NCBI GenBank assembly: GCA_018240985.1
Contig: JAFEER010000295.1
Location: forward strand, 1-54,343
Reading direction: 5' to 3'
DNA: 54,343 nt
Source: Pseudomonadota bacterium
GTDB lineage: Bacteria; Pseudomonadota; Gammaproteobacteria; Burkholderiales; Burkholderiaceae_C
In this document: piece after piece, positions 37,943-48,402 of the stretch
Position numbering within the stretch: position 1 is the first letter of the stretch
How the letters are laid out: every line of letters starts with the position of its first letter
Made by a program: the position numbers and the translations under genes
The notes under the pieces: model-generated
Told to the model about the DNA's origin: nothing
Seen by the model: the letters and a program-made list of their open reading frames with translations, nothing else
Databases searched by the model: none

Positions 37943-37964
37943 TGTTGAATCAAAGTGAACAATG
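37940..37964. promoter_or_regulatory. LysR-type binding site between lysR and ttuC
   Basis: CATTGTT and AACAATG are perfect 7-bp inverted arms separated by 11 nt, the T-N11-A LysR pattern. The site covers the lysR start codon, fitting autorepression. Confidence 0.6.
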
Positions 37965-38064
37965 GCATCACTTTACCGGCATCGCGTGGCGGTGCTTCGT
38001 CGGTAGATTTGCTCCCCATGCCACGCGTGTTGCGAGGCACCGTTTTTTTAGGAGCGCATCCCCC

Positions 38065-39132
38065 ATGAGCAAGACCTATCGCATCGCCTGTATCCCCGGC
38101 GACGGCATCGGCAAGGAAGTCATCCCCGCCGGCCAACAGGTGCTGCAGGCGCTGGCCGCGTCGCAGCCGGGCCTGGCCTTCGATTTCACCAGCTACGGCT
38201 GGGGCGGCGACTGGTACCGCGCGCACGGCGAGATGATGCCGGCCGACGGCCTGCAGGCTCTGAAGGACAAGGACGCGATCCTGTTCGGCTCGGCCGGTGA
38301 CCCGCACATTCCCGACCACATCACGCTCTGGGGCCTGCGCCTGAAGATCTGCCAGGGCTTCGACCAGTACGCCAATGTGCGGCCCACGCGCATCCTGCCG
38401 GGCATAGACGCACCGCTCAAGCGTTGCGCGCCGCAGGATCTGGACTGGGTCATCGTGCGCGAGAACTCAGAGGGCGAATACGCCGGCGTCGGCGGCCGTG
38501 TGCACCAGGGCCACCCGATCGAGGCCGCCACCGACGTGAGCATGATGACCCGTGCCGGTGTCGAGCGCATCATGCGCTTCGCCTTCAAGCTCGCGCAATC
38601 CCGGCCACGCAAGCAGCTCACCGTCATCACCAAGAGCAACGCCCAGCGCCATGCCATGGTGATGTGGGACGAGATTGCCGTGCAGATCAGCCAGGAGTTC
38701 CCCGACGTGAAGTGGGACAAGGAGCTGGTGGACGCCGCCACGGCGCGCATGGTGAACCGCCCGGCGACGCTGGACACCATAGTCGCCACCAATCTGCACG
38801 CCGACATCCTGAGCGACCTGGCCGCCGCGCTGGCCGGCAGCCTGGGGATCGCACCCACCGGCAACATCGACCCCGAGCGCCGCTACCCCAGCATGTTCGA
38901 GCCCATCCACGGCTCGGCCTTCGACATCATGGGCAAGGGCCTGGCCAACCCCGTGGGCACATTCTGGAGCTGTGTGATGTTGCTGGAACACCTGGGCGAA
39001 GGGGCGGCGGCTCAGCGCCTGATGCACGCCGTGGAGCAGGTCACGGCCAATCCGGCCTTGCACACCGGGGACCTGGGCGGCAAGGCCACCACCCGCCAGG
39101 TGACCGATGCGGTCTGCGCGCTGCTGGCCTGA
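38065..39132 (+). CDS. ttuC: Tartrate dehydrogenase/decarboxylase
   Basis: A 355-residue NAD- and metal-dependent beta-decarboxylating dehydrogenase of the tartrate dehydrogenase group. It has IACIPGDGIGKEVIPAG, WVIVRENSEGEYAGVGGRVH, LTVITKSNAQRHAMVMWDEI and ADILSDLAAALAGSLGIAPT. TtuC-type enzymes oxidise or decarboxylate tartrate (giving glycerate) and also act on D-malate. The ATG at 38065 follows AGGAGCGC. It is the first gene of ttuC-bug-ttuD. D-malate dehydrogenase is the main alternative; the glycerate kinase neighbour favours tartrate. Confidence 0.87.
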   Translation: MSKTYRIACIPGDGIGKEVIPAGQQVLQALAASQPGLAFDFTSYGWGGDWYRAHGEMMPADGLQALKDKDAILFGSAGDPHIPDHITLWGLRLKICQGFDQYANVRPTRILPGIDAPLKRCAPQDLDWVIVRENSEGEYAGVGGRVHQGHPIEAATDVSMMTRAGVERIMRFAFKLAQSRPRKQLTVITKSNAQRHAMVMWDEIAVQISQEFPDVKWDKELVDAATARMVNRPATLDTIVATNLHADILSDLAAALAGSLGIAPTGNIDPERRYPSMFEPIHGSAFDIMGKGLANPVGTFWSCVMLLEHLGEGAAAQRLMHAVEQVTANPALHTGDLGGKATTRQVTDAVCALLA

Positions 39133-39161
39133 CAAGTTCCAAAAATAGCAAGGAGACTCAT

Positions 39162-40145
39162 ATGACGATGCATGGCATCCACAAGCGTGCCTTCCTGGGC
39201 ATGATGGCGCTGTCCGCGGTGGCGTTGACATCCGGCGCCGCGGCGCAGGCCTGGCCGACGCGGCCGGTGAGCATCATCGTGCCGTTCCCGGCCGGCGGCA
39301 CCACCGACGTGCTGGCGCGCGCCCTGGGGCAGGAGCTGTCCAAGAGCCTGGGCCAGCCGGTGATCGTGGAGAACAAGCCCGGCGCCGGCGCCACCCTGGG
39401 TGCGGACTACGTGGCCAAGGCCAAGGCCGACGGCTACACCCTGCTCATGGGCGCGGTGCACCACACCATCGCCACCAGTGTCTACAAGAAGCTGGGCTAT
39501 GACTTCGAGAAGGATCTGGCCCCGATCACCACGGTGGCCCTGGTGCCCAACGTGCTGGTGGTGAATCCGCAAGTGCCAGCCAAGACCGTGCAGGAGTTGC
39601 TGGCGCTGGCCAAGGCAGAGCCAGGCAAGCTCACCTACGGCTCCAACGGCACCGGCACGGGCCAGCACTTGATCGGCGCCCAGTTCGAGGGCATGGGCGG
39701 CGTGCAGCTGCTGCATGTTCCCTACAAAGGCAGTGGGCCGCTGACCACCGACCTGTTGGGCGGGCAGATCACCATGTCGTTCGACACGATCACGCCCGTG
39801 CTGCCGCACATCAAGGCGGGCAAGCTGCGTGCGTTGGCCGTCACCACGGCCAAGCGCTCGGTGGCGTTGCCCGACGTTCCCACGCTCGACGAGGCAGGCC
39901 TCAAGGGCTTCGACATGGGCACCTGGTTTGGCATGCTGGCACCTGCAGGCACACCCAAAAATGTGGTGGCGCGGCTGAATGCCGACATGGTGAAGATCAT
40001 CCAGTCGCCCGAATTCCGCAAGAAGATGGATGAGATCGGCGCGGTGGCGATTGGTGATACGCCGGACGAGATGGCGCGCAAGATCCACGACGACACGGTG
40101 CGTTTCGCCAGGCTGGTCAAGGATGCGAAGGTGTCGCTCGATTGA
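39162..40145 (+). CDS. Bug-family tripartite tricarboxylate (TTT) periplasmic receptor
   Basis: A 327-residue TctC-like solute receptor. The signal peptide ends in TSGAAAQA (residues 1-29), followed by WPTRPVSIIVPFPAGGTTDV and the Bug signatures VIVENKPGAGATLGADYVAK and LTYGSNGTGTGQHLIGAQFE. It likely binds tartrate or a related hydroxy-acid for its gene neighbours. No TctA/TctB membrane partners lie in the window, so it is an orphan receptor, as is common in Comamonadaceae. The start at 39162 follows AAGGAG; the frame is open far upstream without meaning. Confidence 0.9.
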   Translation: MTMHGIHKRAFLGMMALSAVALTSGAAAQAWPTRPVSIIVPFPAGGTTDVLARALGQELSKSLGQPVIVENKPGAGATLGADYVAKAKADGYTLLMGAVHHTIATSVYKKLGYDFEKDLAPITTVALVPNVLVVNPQVPAKTVQELLALAKAEPGKLTYGSNGTGTGQHLIGAQFEGMGGVQLLHVPYKGSGPLTTDLLGGQITMSFDTITPVLPHIKAGKLRALAVTTAKRSVALPDVPTLDEAGLKGFDMGTWFGMLAPAGTPKNVVARLNADMVKIIQSPEFRKKMDEIGAVAIGDTPDEMARKIHDDTVRFARLVKDAKVSLD

Positions 40146-40229
40146 GCAGCTGTGAAGCAGTTTTGACCAGTTTGCGGGTTTTAGCGGGCACTGCGCTCTT
40201 TCATAATGTCCGGCAGGAGACAGCACACC

Positions 40230-41552
40230 ATGACCGCGACACCAGAGATAGTTAGCGCAGACCCCCAGGCCTTTTTGCTTGATCTGTACCGCACCGCCGT
40301 ACAGCGCGCCCAGCCCCTGCACAGCATGGGCCAGCACCTGCCCGCCGTGCCAAAGGGGCGCACCGTGGTGCTGGGCGCGGGCAAGGCTGGCGGTTCCATG
40401 GCCCAGGCGCTCGAAGCGCTGTGGCCGCAGGATGCGCCGCTGTCTGGCCTGGTGGTGACGCGCTACCACCATATCCCGGCGCGCCCCGAGGGGCTGGTGC
40501 AGCGCATCGAGCTGGTCGAGGCGGCGCATCCCGTGCCCGATGCGGCCGGCCTGGCTGCTGCCGAGCGCATCCTGGCGCTGACGCAGGGCCTGACCGAGGA
40601 TGACCTGGTGCTGTGCCTGATCTCGGGTGGCGGTTCGGCCCTGCTGACGCTGCCGGCAGACGGCATCGACCTGGCCGAGAAGCAACGCATCAACAAGGCG
40701 CTGCTGGAAAGCGGCGCCGCGATCTCCGAGATGAACTGCGTGCGCAAGCATCTCTCGCGCATCAAGGGCGGGCGCCTGGCCGCGGCCTGCGCGCCGGCCA
40801 AGGTGGTCACGCTGACCATCAGCGACGTGCCGGGCGACGACCCCTCCATCATCGCCAGCGGCCCCACGGTGCCCGATGCCTCCACTTGCGCCGATGCGCT
40901 GGCGATACTGCAGCGCTACCGCATCGCGGTGCCGGACGCCGTGCGCGCCGCACTGCAGGCCGGTGCGCTGGAGACACCCAAGCCTGGCGACGCCTGCTTT
41001 GCCGGGCATGCGGTGCACCTGATCGCCACGCCCCAGCAATCGCTGGAGGCCGCTGCAGCGGCGGCCCAGGCCGCGGGCATTGCGGCGCATATCCTGTCCG
41101 ACGAGATCGAGGGCGAGTCGCGCGAGGTGGGCAAGGTGCATGCCGCCCTGGCACGCGCCGTGGCCCAGCGTGGCCAGCCGTTTGCGCGCACCTGCGTGAT
41201 CCTCTCGGGCGGCGAGACCACGGTGACGATACGCCAGCGCCCACCGGGCACCGCCAAGGGCAGGGGCGGGCGCGCCGGCGAGTTCTGCATGGGCCTGGCC
41301 CAGGCACTGCAGGGGCAGCAGGGCGTGTGGGCGCTGGCTGCCGATACCGACGGCATTGACGGCGTGGAAGACAACGCCGGTGCCCGCGTGGCGCCCGATA
41401 CGCTGGCGCGCGCGGCAGAGCGGGGCCAGCGCATCAGCGATTACCTGGATCGCAACGACGCCTATGGTTTCTTTGAGCCCTTGGGCGATCTGGTGTTCAC
41501 GGGGCCCACGAACACCAATGTCAATGATTTCCGTGCGCTCTTGATTTTATAG
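40230..41552 (+). CDS. ttuD: Glycerate 2-kinase of the MOFRL family (TtuD)
   Basis: A 440-residue glycerate kinase that phosphorylates glycerate to 2-phosphoglycerate; older databases call it hydroxypyruvate reductase. N-terminal GAGKAGGSMAQALEALW, LCLISGGGSALLTLPADGI and TISDVPGDDPSIIASGPTVP lead to the MOFRL domain (CVILSGGETTVTIR, then WALAADTDGIDGVEDNAGA). I chose the ATG at 40230, which has CAGGAGA upstream, over 40206. It is the last gene of the tartrate group and also serves glxR-derived glycerate. Confidence 0.9.
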   Translation: MTATPEIVSADPQAFLLDLYRTAVQRAQPLHSMGQHLPAVPKGRTVVLGAGKAGGSMAQALEALWPQDAPLSGLVVTRYHHIPARPEGLVQRIELVEAAHPVPDAAGLAAAERILALTQGLTEDDLVLCLISGGGSALLTLPADGIDLAEKQRINKALLESGAAISEMNCVRKHLSRIKGGRLAAACAPAKVVTLTISDVPGDDPSIIASGPTVPDASTCADALAILQRYRIAVPDAVRAALQAGALETPKPGDACFAGHAVHLIATPQQSLEAAAAAAQAAGIAAHILSDEIEGESREVGKVHAALARAVAQRGQPFARTCVILSGGETTVTIRQRPPGTAKGRGGRAGEFCMGLAQALQGQQGVWALAADTDGIDGVEDNAGARVAPDTLARAAERGQRISDYLDRNDAYGFFEPLGDLVFTGPTNTNVNDFRALLIL

Positions 41553-41594
41553 CTGGCGACGGCGGCAGGGCTTGCGTGCGATCGCCTTGAGGGC

Positions 41595-42512
41595 TCAACC
41601 GCCCTTGGGCAGCTGCTCCCACCAGGCATTGGCGAAGCGCCCCTGCAGAAAGGCGATGAAGGCCTGCACCTTCTGCGGCACCAGGCGTGGCGAGGGGTAG
41701 ACGGCGTGGATCTCCTGCTCAGGCAGGCGGCAGGTCTTGAGCACCTCGACCACGCGCCCGGCCGCCAAAGAGTCATAGGCCACATACCAGGGCAGGGCGG
41801 CAATGCCCATGTGCGCGCGTGCCGCGGCCAGCAGGGCCGAGAGGTTGTTGGAGCGCAGCCGCCCCGTCACCGGCACCGACACCGCCTCGCCGCTGGCATT
41901 GCGCAGGCGCCAGACATCGTTGCCCTGCACGCTGCTGTAGATCAGCGTGGCGTGCTCCCTCAGGTCTGCGGGGCGGCGCGGCGTGCCGTGCTTTTTCAGG
42001 TAATTGCCGGATGCCACCAGCACCCAGGGGTTGACGCCCAGCGTGCGCGCGCCCAGGCTGGAGTCGGCCAGTTTGCCTAGGCGCAGCGCCACGTCGATGC
42101 CGTTGGCCACCAGGTCGGTGTAGCGATCCTCGAAGCTCAGGTCCACCTCGACCTGCGGGTTGTGCTGCATGAATTCGAGCATCAGCGGAATCACCACGCG
42201 CCGCCCGAAGGCCACCGAGGTGCCGATGCGCAGCTGCCCCTGCACCTGGTGCTGGCGCACTTTGACCACGTTCTCGGCCTCGGCCACGTCGTTCACGATG
42301 GTCTTGCATTTCTCGTAGTACAGCGTGCCCGGCTCGGTCAGGCTCACGCCGCGCGTGTTGCGGTTCAAGAGGCGCACCTTCAGGCGTGCCTCCATGGCCG
42401 CGACCTGTTTGGTCACCGTGGGCTGGGTGGTGCCGAATTCGCGCGCCACCTGGGTGAAGCTGCCGGTCTCCACCACGCGCACGAACATCTGCATGGCGTC
42501 CAGTCTGTCCAT
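41595..42512 (-). CDS. LysR-family regulator, divergent from gcl
   Basis: A 305-residue LysR protein. Helix-turn-helix MDRLDAMQMFVRVVETGSFT, then VAREFGTTQPTVTKQVAAME; effector domain with LRIGTSVAFGRRVVIPLMLE and NGIDVALRLGKLADSSLGAR. The start at 42512 follows a strong AAGGAGAC site, better than the longer frame. Divergence from gcl-hyi-glxR and an intervening LysR-type dyad suggest control of glyoxylate carboligation. Its 3' end converges on ttuD. Confidence 0.88.
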   Translation of the reverse strand: MDRLDAMQMFVRVVETGSFTQVAREFGTTQPTVTKQVAAMEARLKVRLLNRNTRGVSLTEPGTLYYEKCKTIVNDVAEAENVVKVRQHQVQGQLRIGTSVAFGRRVVIPLMLEFMQHNPQVEVDLSFEDRYTDLVANGIDVALRLGKLADSSLGARTLGVNPWVLVASGNYLKKHGTPRRPADLREHATLIYSSVQGNDVWRLRNASGEAVSVPVTGRLRSNNLSALLAAARAHMGIAALPWYVAYDSLAAGRVVEVLKTCRLPEQEIHAVYPSPRLVPQKVQAFIAFLQGRFANAWWEQLPKGG

Positions 42513-42525
42513 GGTTGTCTCCTTG

Positions 42526-42546
42526 TTTATTCCCAATTGGAATAAA
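42526..42546. promoter_or_regulatory. LysR-type dyad between lysR and gcl
   Basis: TTTATTCC and GGAATAAA are perfect 8-bp arms around CAATT. The ATTCC-N5-GGAAT core fits the LysR T-N11-A rule. Confidence 0.55.
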
Positions 42547-42620
42547 TTTTATGGTCTCTTCTGGCCTTCCGCCAAGCCGTCCGCATCCCTACAGTTGCAC
42601 TCACTTCAAGGAGATAGGCC

Positions 42621-44411
<1,791 letters not shown>

Positions 44412-44435
44412 CCCCCATTTTTCTGGAGATAGAAC

Positions 44436-45236
44436 ATGCCCCGTTTTGCTGCCAACCTCAGCATGCTGTTTACCGAGGTGCCCTTCCTCGAGCGTTTCGA
44501 GCACGCCGCCCGCGCCGGTTTTGAGGCCGTGGAATTCCTCTTTCCCTATGCCCACACGGTCGCCGAGATCAAGGAACGCGTGGATGCCGCCGGCCTCAAG
44601 GTCGTGCTGCACAACCTGCCCGCGGGCGACTGGGATGCGGGTGAGCGCGGCATGGCCTGCGACCCCAGGCGCGTCGATGAATTTCGCGCCGGCGTGTCCA
44701 AGGCATTGACCTATGCCACCGCGCTTGGCGTGCCCCAGCTCAACTGCCTGGCCGGCAAGGCGCCTGCCGGTGTGGATGCTGCCACGCTGCGCAGCACCTT
44801 CGTGAACAACCTGCGCTTTGCCGCGTCGGCACTCAAGGCTGCCAACCTGCGCCTGCTGATTGAGCCCATCAACCCGTTCGACATTCCGGGCTTCTACCTG
44901 AACCGCACGGATCAGGCCATTTCCATCCTCGATGAGGTGGGGGCCGAAAACGCCTTCGTGCAGTACGACATCTACCACGCCCAGCGCGTGGAGGGCGAAC
45001 TGGCGAACACGCTGCAGAAGAACTTGGCGCGCATCGCCCATGTGCAGCTGGCCGACAACCCCGGCCGCCACGAGCCCGGCACCGGCGAGATCAACTACCC
45101 CTTCCTGTTTGCGCACCTCGACCGCATCGGCTATGCCGGCTGGGTGAGCTGCGAGTACAAGCCCGCCAAGGACACCGAGTCCGGCCTGGCCTGGCTGGAA
45201 AAAATGGCAGGAAAAAAGGCGCTGACGCCCGCCTGA
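44436..45236 (+). CDS. hyi: Hydroxypyruvate isomerase
   Basis: A 266-residue TIM-barrel isomerase interconverting hydroxypyruvate and tartronate semialdehyde. MPRFAANLSMLFTEVPFLER, FEAVEFLFPYAHTVAEIKER, LLIEPINPFDIPGFYLNRTD and the late GWVSCEYKPAKDTESGLAWL match Hyi. It is 24 nt after gcl with a GGAGA site. An AGCTATT repeat follows. Confidence 0.93.
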   Translation: MPRFAANLSMLFTEVPFLERFEHAARAGFEAVEFLFPYAHTVAEIKERVDAAGLKVVLHNLPAGDWDAGERGMACDPRRVDEFRAGVSKALTYATALGVPQLNCLAGKAPAGVDAATLRSTFVNNLRFAASALKAANLRLLIEPINPFDIPGFYLNRTDQAISILDEVGAENAFVQYDIYHAQRVEGELANTLQKNLARIAHVQLADNPGRHEPGTGEINYPFLFAHLDRIGYAGWVSCEYKPAKDTESGLAWLEKMAGKKALTPA

Positions 45237-45262
45237 TAAGCGCAAGCAGCTATTGATTTTGA
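45235..45262. repeat. AGCTATT-type repeat between hyi and glxR
   Basis: GATAAGCGCAAGCAGCTATT followed by GATTTTGA starts at the hyi stop codon. Confidence 0.5.
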
Positions 45263-45286
45263 TCTAGGAACCAAGGAGAAAACACC

Positions 45287-46201
45287 ATGAACGCATCGTC
45301 CCTCAAGCTCGGCTTCATCGGCCTGGGCATCATGGGCGCACCCATGGCCGGCCATTTGGTTGCCGCCGGCCACCAGTTGTTCATTCACACCCGCGGCAAG
45401 GTGCCGCCGGCCATTGCCGAGAGCAGCGCCACGCAGTGCACCACGGCCCGTGGCGTGGCCGAGCGTGCCGACATCGTCTTCCTGATGCTGCCCGACACGC
45501 CCGATGTGGAGAGCGTGCTGTTTGCCGAAGACGGCGTGGCGGCGGGCCTGAAGGGATCGAGCAGCAAGGTGGTGGTGGACATGTCCTCCATCTCCCCCGT
45601 GGCCACCAAGGACTTTGCCAGGCGCATAGCGGCCGCGGGTGCCCAGTATCTGGATGCGCCCGTCTCCGGCGGCGAGGTCGGCGCCAAGAACGCCACGCTG
45701 TCCATCATGGTGGGCGGCCCCGAGGACGTGTTTGCCCGCGTCAAGCCCCTGTTCGAGAAGATGGGCAAGAACATCACCCTGGTCGGCGGCAATGGCGACG
45801 GCCAGACCGCCAAGGTGGCGAACCAGATCATCGTCGCGCTGAACATCGAGGCCGTGGCCGAGGCGCTGCTGTTCGCATCGCGCGCCGGTGCCGACCCGGC
45901 CCGCGTGCGCGAGGCCCTGCTGGGCGGCTTTGCCTCGTCCAAGATCCTGGAGGTACATGCCGAGCGCATGATCAAGCGCACCTTCGACCCAGGCTTTCGC
46001 ATCGCCCTGCACCAGAAGGACTTGAACCTGGCCCTGTCCAGCGCCCGCCAGCTGGGCGTGGCCCTGCCCAACACGGCGATGGCGCAGGAACTGTTCAACA
46101 CCTGCGTGGCCCATGGCGGCGCGGCCTGGGATCACTCGGGCATGGTGCGAGCGCTGGAAAAAATGGCCAACTTTGAAGTGGGCCAGAAGATACAGGGTTG
46201 A
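45287..46201 (+). CDS. glxR: Tartronate semialdehyde reductase
   Basis: A 304-residue beta-hydroxyacid dehydrogenase reducing tartronate semialdehyde to D-glycerate with NAD(P)H. The Rossmann motif GFIGLGIMGAPMAGHLVAAG, the substrate loop LDAPVSGGEVGAKNATLSIM, and the catalytic-lysine region VANQIIVALNIEAVAEAL are present. ALHQKDLNLALSSARQLGV is also typical. It follows hyi at 50 nt with CCAAGGAG. It completes glyoxylate to glycerate; TtuD then phosphorylates the product. Confidence 0.94.
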   Translation: MNASSLKLGFIGLGIMGAPMAGHLVAAGHQLFIHTRGKVPPAIAESSATQCTTARGVAERADIVFLMLPDTPDVESVLFAEDGVAAGLKGSSSKVVVDMSSISPVATKDFARRIAAAGAQYLDAPVSGGEVGAKNATLSIMVGGPEDVFARVKPLFEKMGKNITLVGGNGDGQTAKVANQIIVALNIEAVAEALLFASRAGADPARVREALLGGFASSKILEVHAERMIKRTFDPGFRIALHQKDLNLALSSARQLGVALPNTAMAQELFNTCVAHGGAAWDHSGMVRALEKMANFEVGQKIQG

Positions 46202-46238
46202 TGCAATTGGTGCAGGGGCAGCCGCTGCGGCTGTCCCA

Positions 46239-46276
46239 GGTTGCCCCACAAAGACAGCGTCTTCAGCGTTGCCAAT
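46239..46276. repeat. 38-bp sequence shared with the MITE interior
   Basis: GGTTGCCCCACAAAGACAGC and the next 18 bp match 10406-10443 inside the MITE with 4 mismatches. It lies between glxR and the uraH operator. Confidence 0.65.
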
Positions 46277-46301
46277 AGAAAAATCCATCAATCGCGCACA
46301 A

Positions 46302-46317
46302 AAAGTGTATACACTTT
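46302..46317. promoter_or_regulatory. GntR-type operator upstream of uraH
   Basis: AAAGTGTATACACTTT is identical to the permease site at 32081-32096. It is 45 nt before the uraH start. Confidence 0.72.
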
Positions 46318-46362
46318 GATCGCATCGCGATTCGTGCAATCTATGTTTTTCGGAGACACACC

Positions 46363-46713
46363 ATGGGCCTCAGCACCCACGTTTTAGACACCATGCATGG
46401 CTGCCCGGCTGCGGGCATGGCCGTTGCGCTGTATTCCACCCAGGGCGACCAGGCCACCTTGCTCAAGAGCCTGGTGCTGAATCACGACGGGCGCACCGAT
46501 GCGCCGCTGTTCGACAACCATAGCCTGAAGACCGGCACCTATCGCCTGACCTTTGATGTGGCTGGTTATTTCAAGGCGCGTGGCGTGCAGCTGCCCGAGC
46601 CGAATTTTCTGAACCAGGTCAGCCTGGACTTCGGCGTGGCCCATACCGACCAGCATTACCACGTGCCACTGCTGGTCAGCCCGTGGAGTTATTCAACCTA
46701 TCGGGGGTCTTGA
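46363..46713 (+). CDS. uraH: 5-hydroxyisourate hydrolase (transthyretin-like)
   Basis: A 116-residue HIU hydrolase that opens 5-hydroxyisourate to OHCU, the substrate of UraD. The N-terminal LSTHVLDTMHGCPAAGM, the central DGRTDAPL, the HYHVPLLVSPWSYSTYRGS end and the diagnostic C-terminal YRGS are intact. The ATG at 46363 follows TCGGAGA. There is no signal peptide, so it is cytoplasmic. It stands alone behind its own GntR operator and ends at a long hairpin. Confidence 0.95.
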   Translation: MGLSTHVLDTMHGCPAAGMAVALYSTQGDQATLLKSLVLNHDGRTDAPLFDNHSLKTGTYRLTFDVAGYFKARGVQLPEPNFLNQVSLDFGVAHTDQHYHVPLLVSPWSYSTYRGS

Positions 46714-46756
46714 TCGGGGGGCTTGATTGGAGGGCTGTGGCGGTGGTTACTGTTGA

Positions 46757-46811
46757 GCGATAAGCGTTGTGCGTTGGGCGTGAATACCGGCCAACGCACA
46801 ACGCTCATCGC
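46757..46811. terminator. 21-bp hairpin between convergent uraH and the TonB-like gene
   Basis: Arms 46757-46777 and 46791-46811 pair over 21 bp with one mismatch; the inner part is GCGTTGTGCGTTGG / CCAACGCACAACGC. It serves as a bidirectional terminator for the two converging genes. Confidence 0.75.
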
Positions 46812-46827
46812 AAAACGCAAAACGCTT

Positions 46828-47322
46828 TTACAGCTGCCCCTCGGTCAACGTATCGAGCTGAAATTGCCCCGACTTGTCCCACAGCCAGGTGTCGGTGTAG
46901 GTCACGCGCTGCATGCGCGCCGGCACGGGGAAGGGCGCAGCGGCGCGCACCGTGCGCTCGATCTCGGCCACCACCTCGGGCGCGTGGCGCGGCGCGCGCA
47001 TCCAGTGCAGGCGCGTCACCCGGCCATTGCGGTCGATGTCCACCTCCAGCACGCCAATGGCGTACAACATGGGCGGCAGCTTGCCCTTGTAGATGCGCCC
47101 CGTGTTCAGGCCATACAGATGGCTGGCCGCGTCCTGACGATAGGCGCGCGGCGTGGCCGCGGCCGAATTGCGGACGCTGTCGGACTGCGCGTCCTGCGGC
47201 GTGGGCGGCTGCGGGCCGGACTTGCAGGCGGCCACAATGGCGGCCACCGCTGCCATCAGGCTCGCAGGCCGCCACCAGGGCCGTTTGGCCGGCTGAGGGG
47301 TATTGGAGGGGGTTGGGGACAT
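46828..47322 (-). CDS. TonB-C-like lipoprotein
   Basis: A 164-residue protein with a signal peptide ending in the lipobox-like AAVAAIVAACKSG (Cys near residue 30), so probably a lipoprotein. A Pro/Gln/Ser linker follows. A TonB C-terminal-like fold carries GVLEVDIDRNGRVTRLHWMR, PEVVAEIERTVRAAAPFPVP and a TWLWD motif. I chose the ATG at 47322; the longer frame overlaps xdhC antisense. Its role is unknown. It is divergent from xdhC across 48 nt. Confidence 0.72.
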   Translation of the reverse strand: MSPTPSNTPQPAKRPWWRPASLMAAVAAIVAACKSGPQPPTPQDAQSDSVRNSAAATPRAYRQDAASHLYGLNTGRIYKGKLPPMLYAIGVLEVDIDRNGRVTRLHWMRAPRHAPEVVAEIERTVRAAAPFPVPARMQRVTYTDTWLWDKSGQFQLDTLTEGQL

Positions 47323-47370
47323 ACCTGTTGCTTGCAATGCTGCAGCGCGTGGCAGCGCAGGAGATGACGA

Positions 47371-48198
47371 ATGAAGGCCTTGCATTGTCTGCTGGAACGA
47401 CTCAAGTGCGCACCCGCATGCCTGGTGACGGTGGAGTCTACCCAGGGCTCGGTGCCGCGCGAGTGCGGCGCCTGGATGGCCGTGTTCGCCGGGCAGGAGC
47501 CGCTGCTGGGCACCATAGGCGGCGGGCATCTGGAGCTGCAGGCCATGCAGGAGGCGCGCCAGCGCCTAGCTGACCACCTGGCGGGCCGCCCGGCGCGGCC
47601 GCCCCTTTTGCGCCAGGCCCTGGGGCCCAGCCTGGGCCAGTGCTGTGGCGGCGTGGTGCAGCTGCGCTTTGAGTGCGTGACTGCCGCCGACGCGCCGGCA
47701 TTGCGCCAGCGCCTGGCGCCGCCGCTGCAGCCGGTGGCCCTGTTTGGCGGCGGCCATGTGGGCCATGCGCTGGCGCGCGTGCTGGCGCCGCTGCCGTTTG
47801 CCCTGCATTGGGTGGACAGCCGCGACGAGGTGTTTCCGGCGGAGGTGGACGCTGACACGCTGTGCGAGCATTCCGACCCGGTACAGGCGGCGGTGCCGCA
47901 GCTGGCGGCGCAGTCCTTCGTGCTCATCATGAGTTTCAGCCATGCCGAGGATCTGGACATCGTGGCGGCTTGTCTTGCGCGCCAGCGCCAGCGTGGCGAT
48001 CTGCCCTTCATCGGCCTGATAGGCAGCCGCACCAAATGGGCCACGTTCTCGCACCGCCTGCAGGCGCGCGGGTTTTCTGACGCTGAGCTGGCCCAGGTGA
48101 CCTGCCCGATAGGGGTGCCCGGCATTGCCGGCAAGCAGCCCGAGGTCATTGCCGTGGCGGTGGCGGCGCAGCTGCTGCAGCGGCTGGATACGCCTTGA
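47371..48198 (+). CDS. xdhC: XdhC, molybdenum cofactor insertion factor for xanthine dehydrogenase
   Basis: A 275-residue XdhC, which binds, sulfurates via partners, and inserts Moco into xanthine dehydrogenase. N-terminal VTVESTQGSVPRECGAWMAV and LLGTIGGGHLELQAMQEA precede a Rossmann half (VALFGGGHVGHALARVLAPL), FIGLIGSRTKWATFSHRL and CPIGVPGIAGKQPEVIAVAV. The structural genes xdhA and xdhB are not in the window. ATG at 47371, with AGGAGA upstream. Confidence 0.93.
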   Translation: MKALHCLLERLKCAPACLVTVESTQGSVPRECGAWMAVFAGQEPLLGTIGGGHLELQAMQEARQRLADHLAGRPARPPLLRQALGPSLGQCCGGVVQLRFECVTAADAPALRQRLAPPLQPVALFGGGHVGHALARVLAPLPFALHWVDSRDEVFPAEVDADTLCEHSDPVQAAVPQLAAQSFVLIMSFSHAEDLDIVAACLARQRQRGDLPFIGLIGSRTKWATFSHRLQARGFSDAELAQVTCPIGVPGIAGKQPEVIAVAVAAQLLQRLDTP

Positions 48199-48249
48199 AA
48201 CAAGCGACGCAGGGTAATCCCGGGTTCGGACATGTGGAGTGGATAACAA

Positions 48250-48265
48250 AAATTGCATACACTTA
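48250..48265. promoter_or_regulatory. GntR-type operator upstream of puuD
   Basis: AAATTGCATACACTTA shares 13 of 16 positions with AAAGTGTATACACTTT. It lies between xdhC and puuD, about 140 nt before the puuD start. Confidence 0.5.
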
Positions 48266-48402
48266 ATGTCCACAAAGTTGGTCGCAGCGGTGTCTCGGTG
48301 AATGCATGCCAAGGTGCGCGGCCCATTGTTCTCTGCTCAGAGCACCCGCAGTGGTGAGCAGCTTGCAGGCGATTCTTCAACGCCTGCCGAGGTTCACACA
48401 TC

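Noticed and set aside
38424-39161. N-terminal extension of the Bug receptor
   Set aside because: The extension is an alternative frame of ttuC; a signal peptide and AAGGAG site mark the start at 39162.
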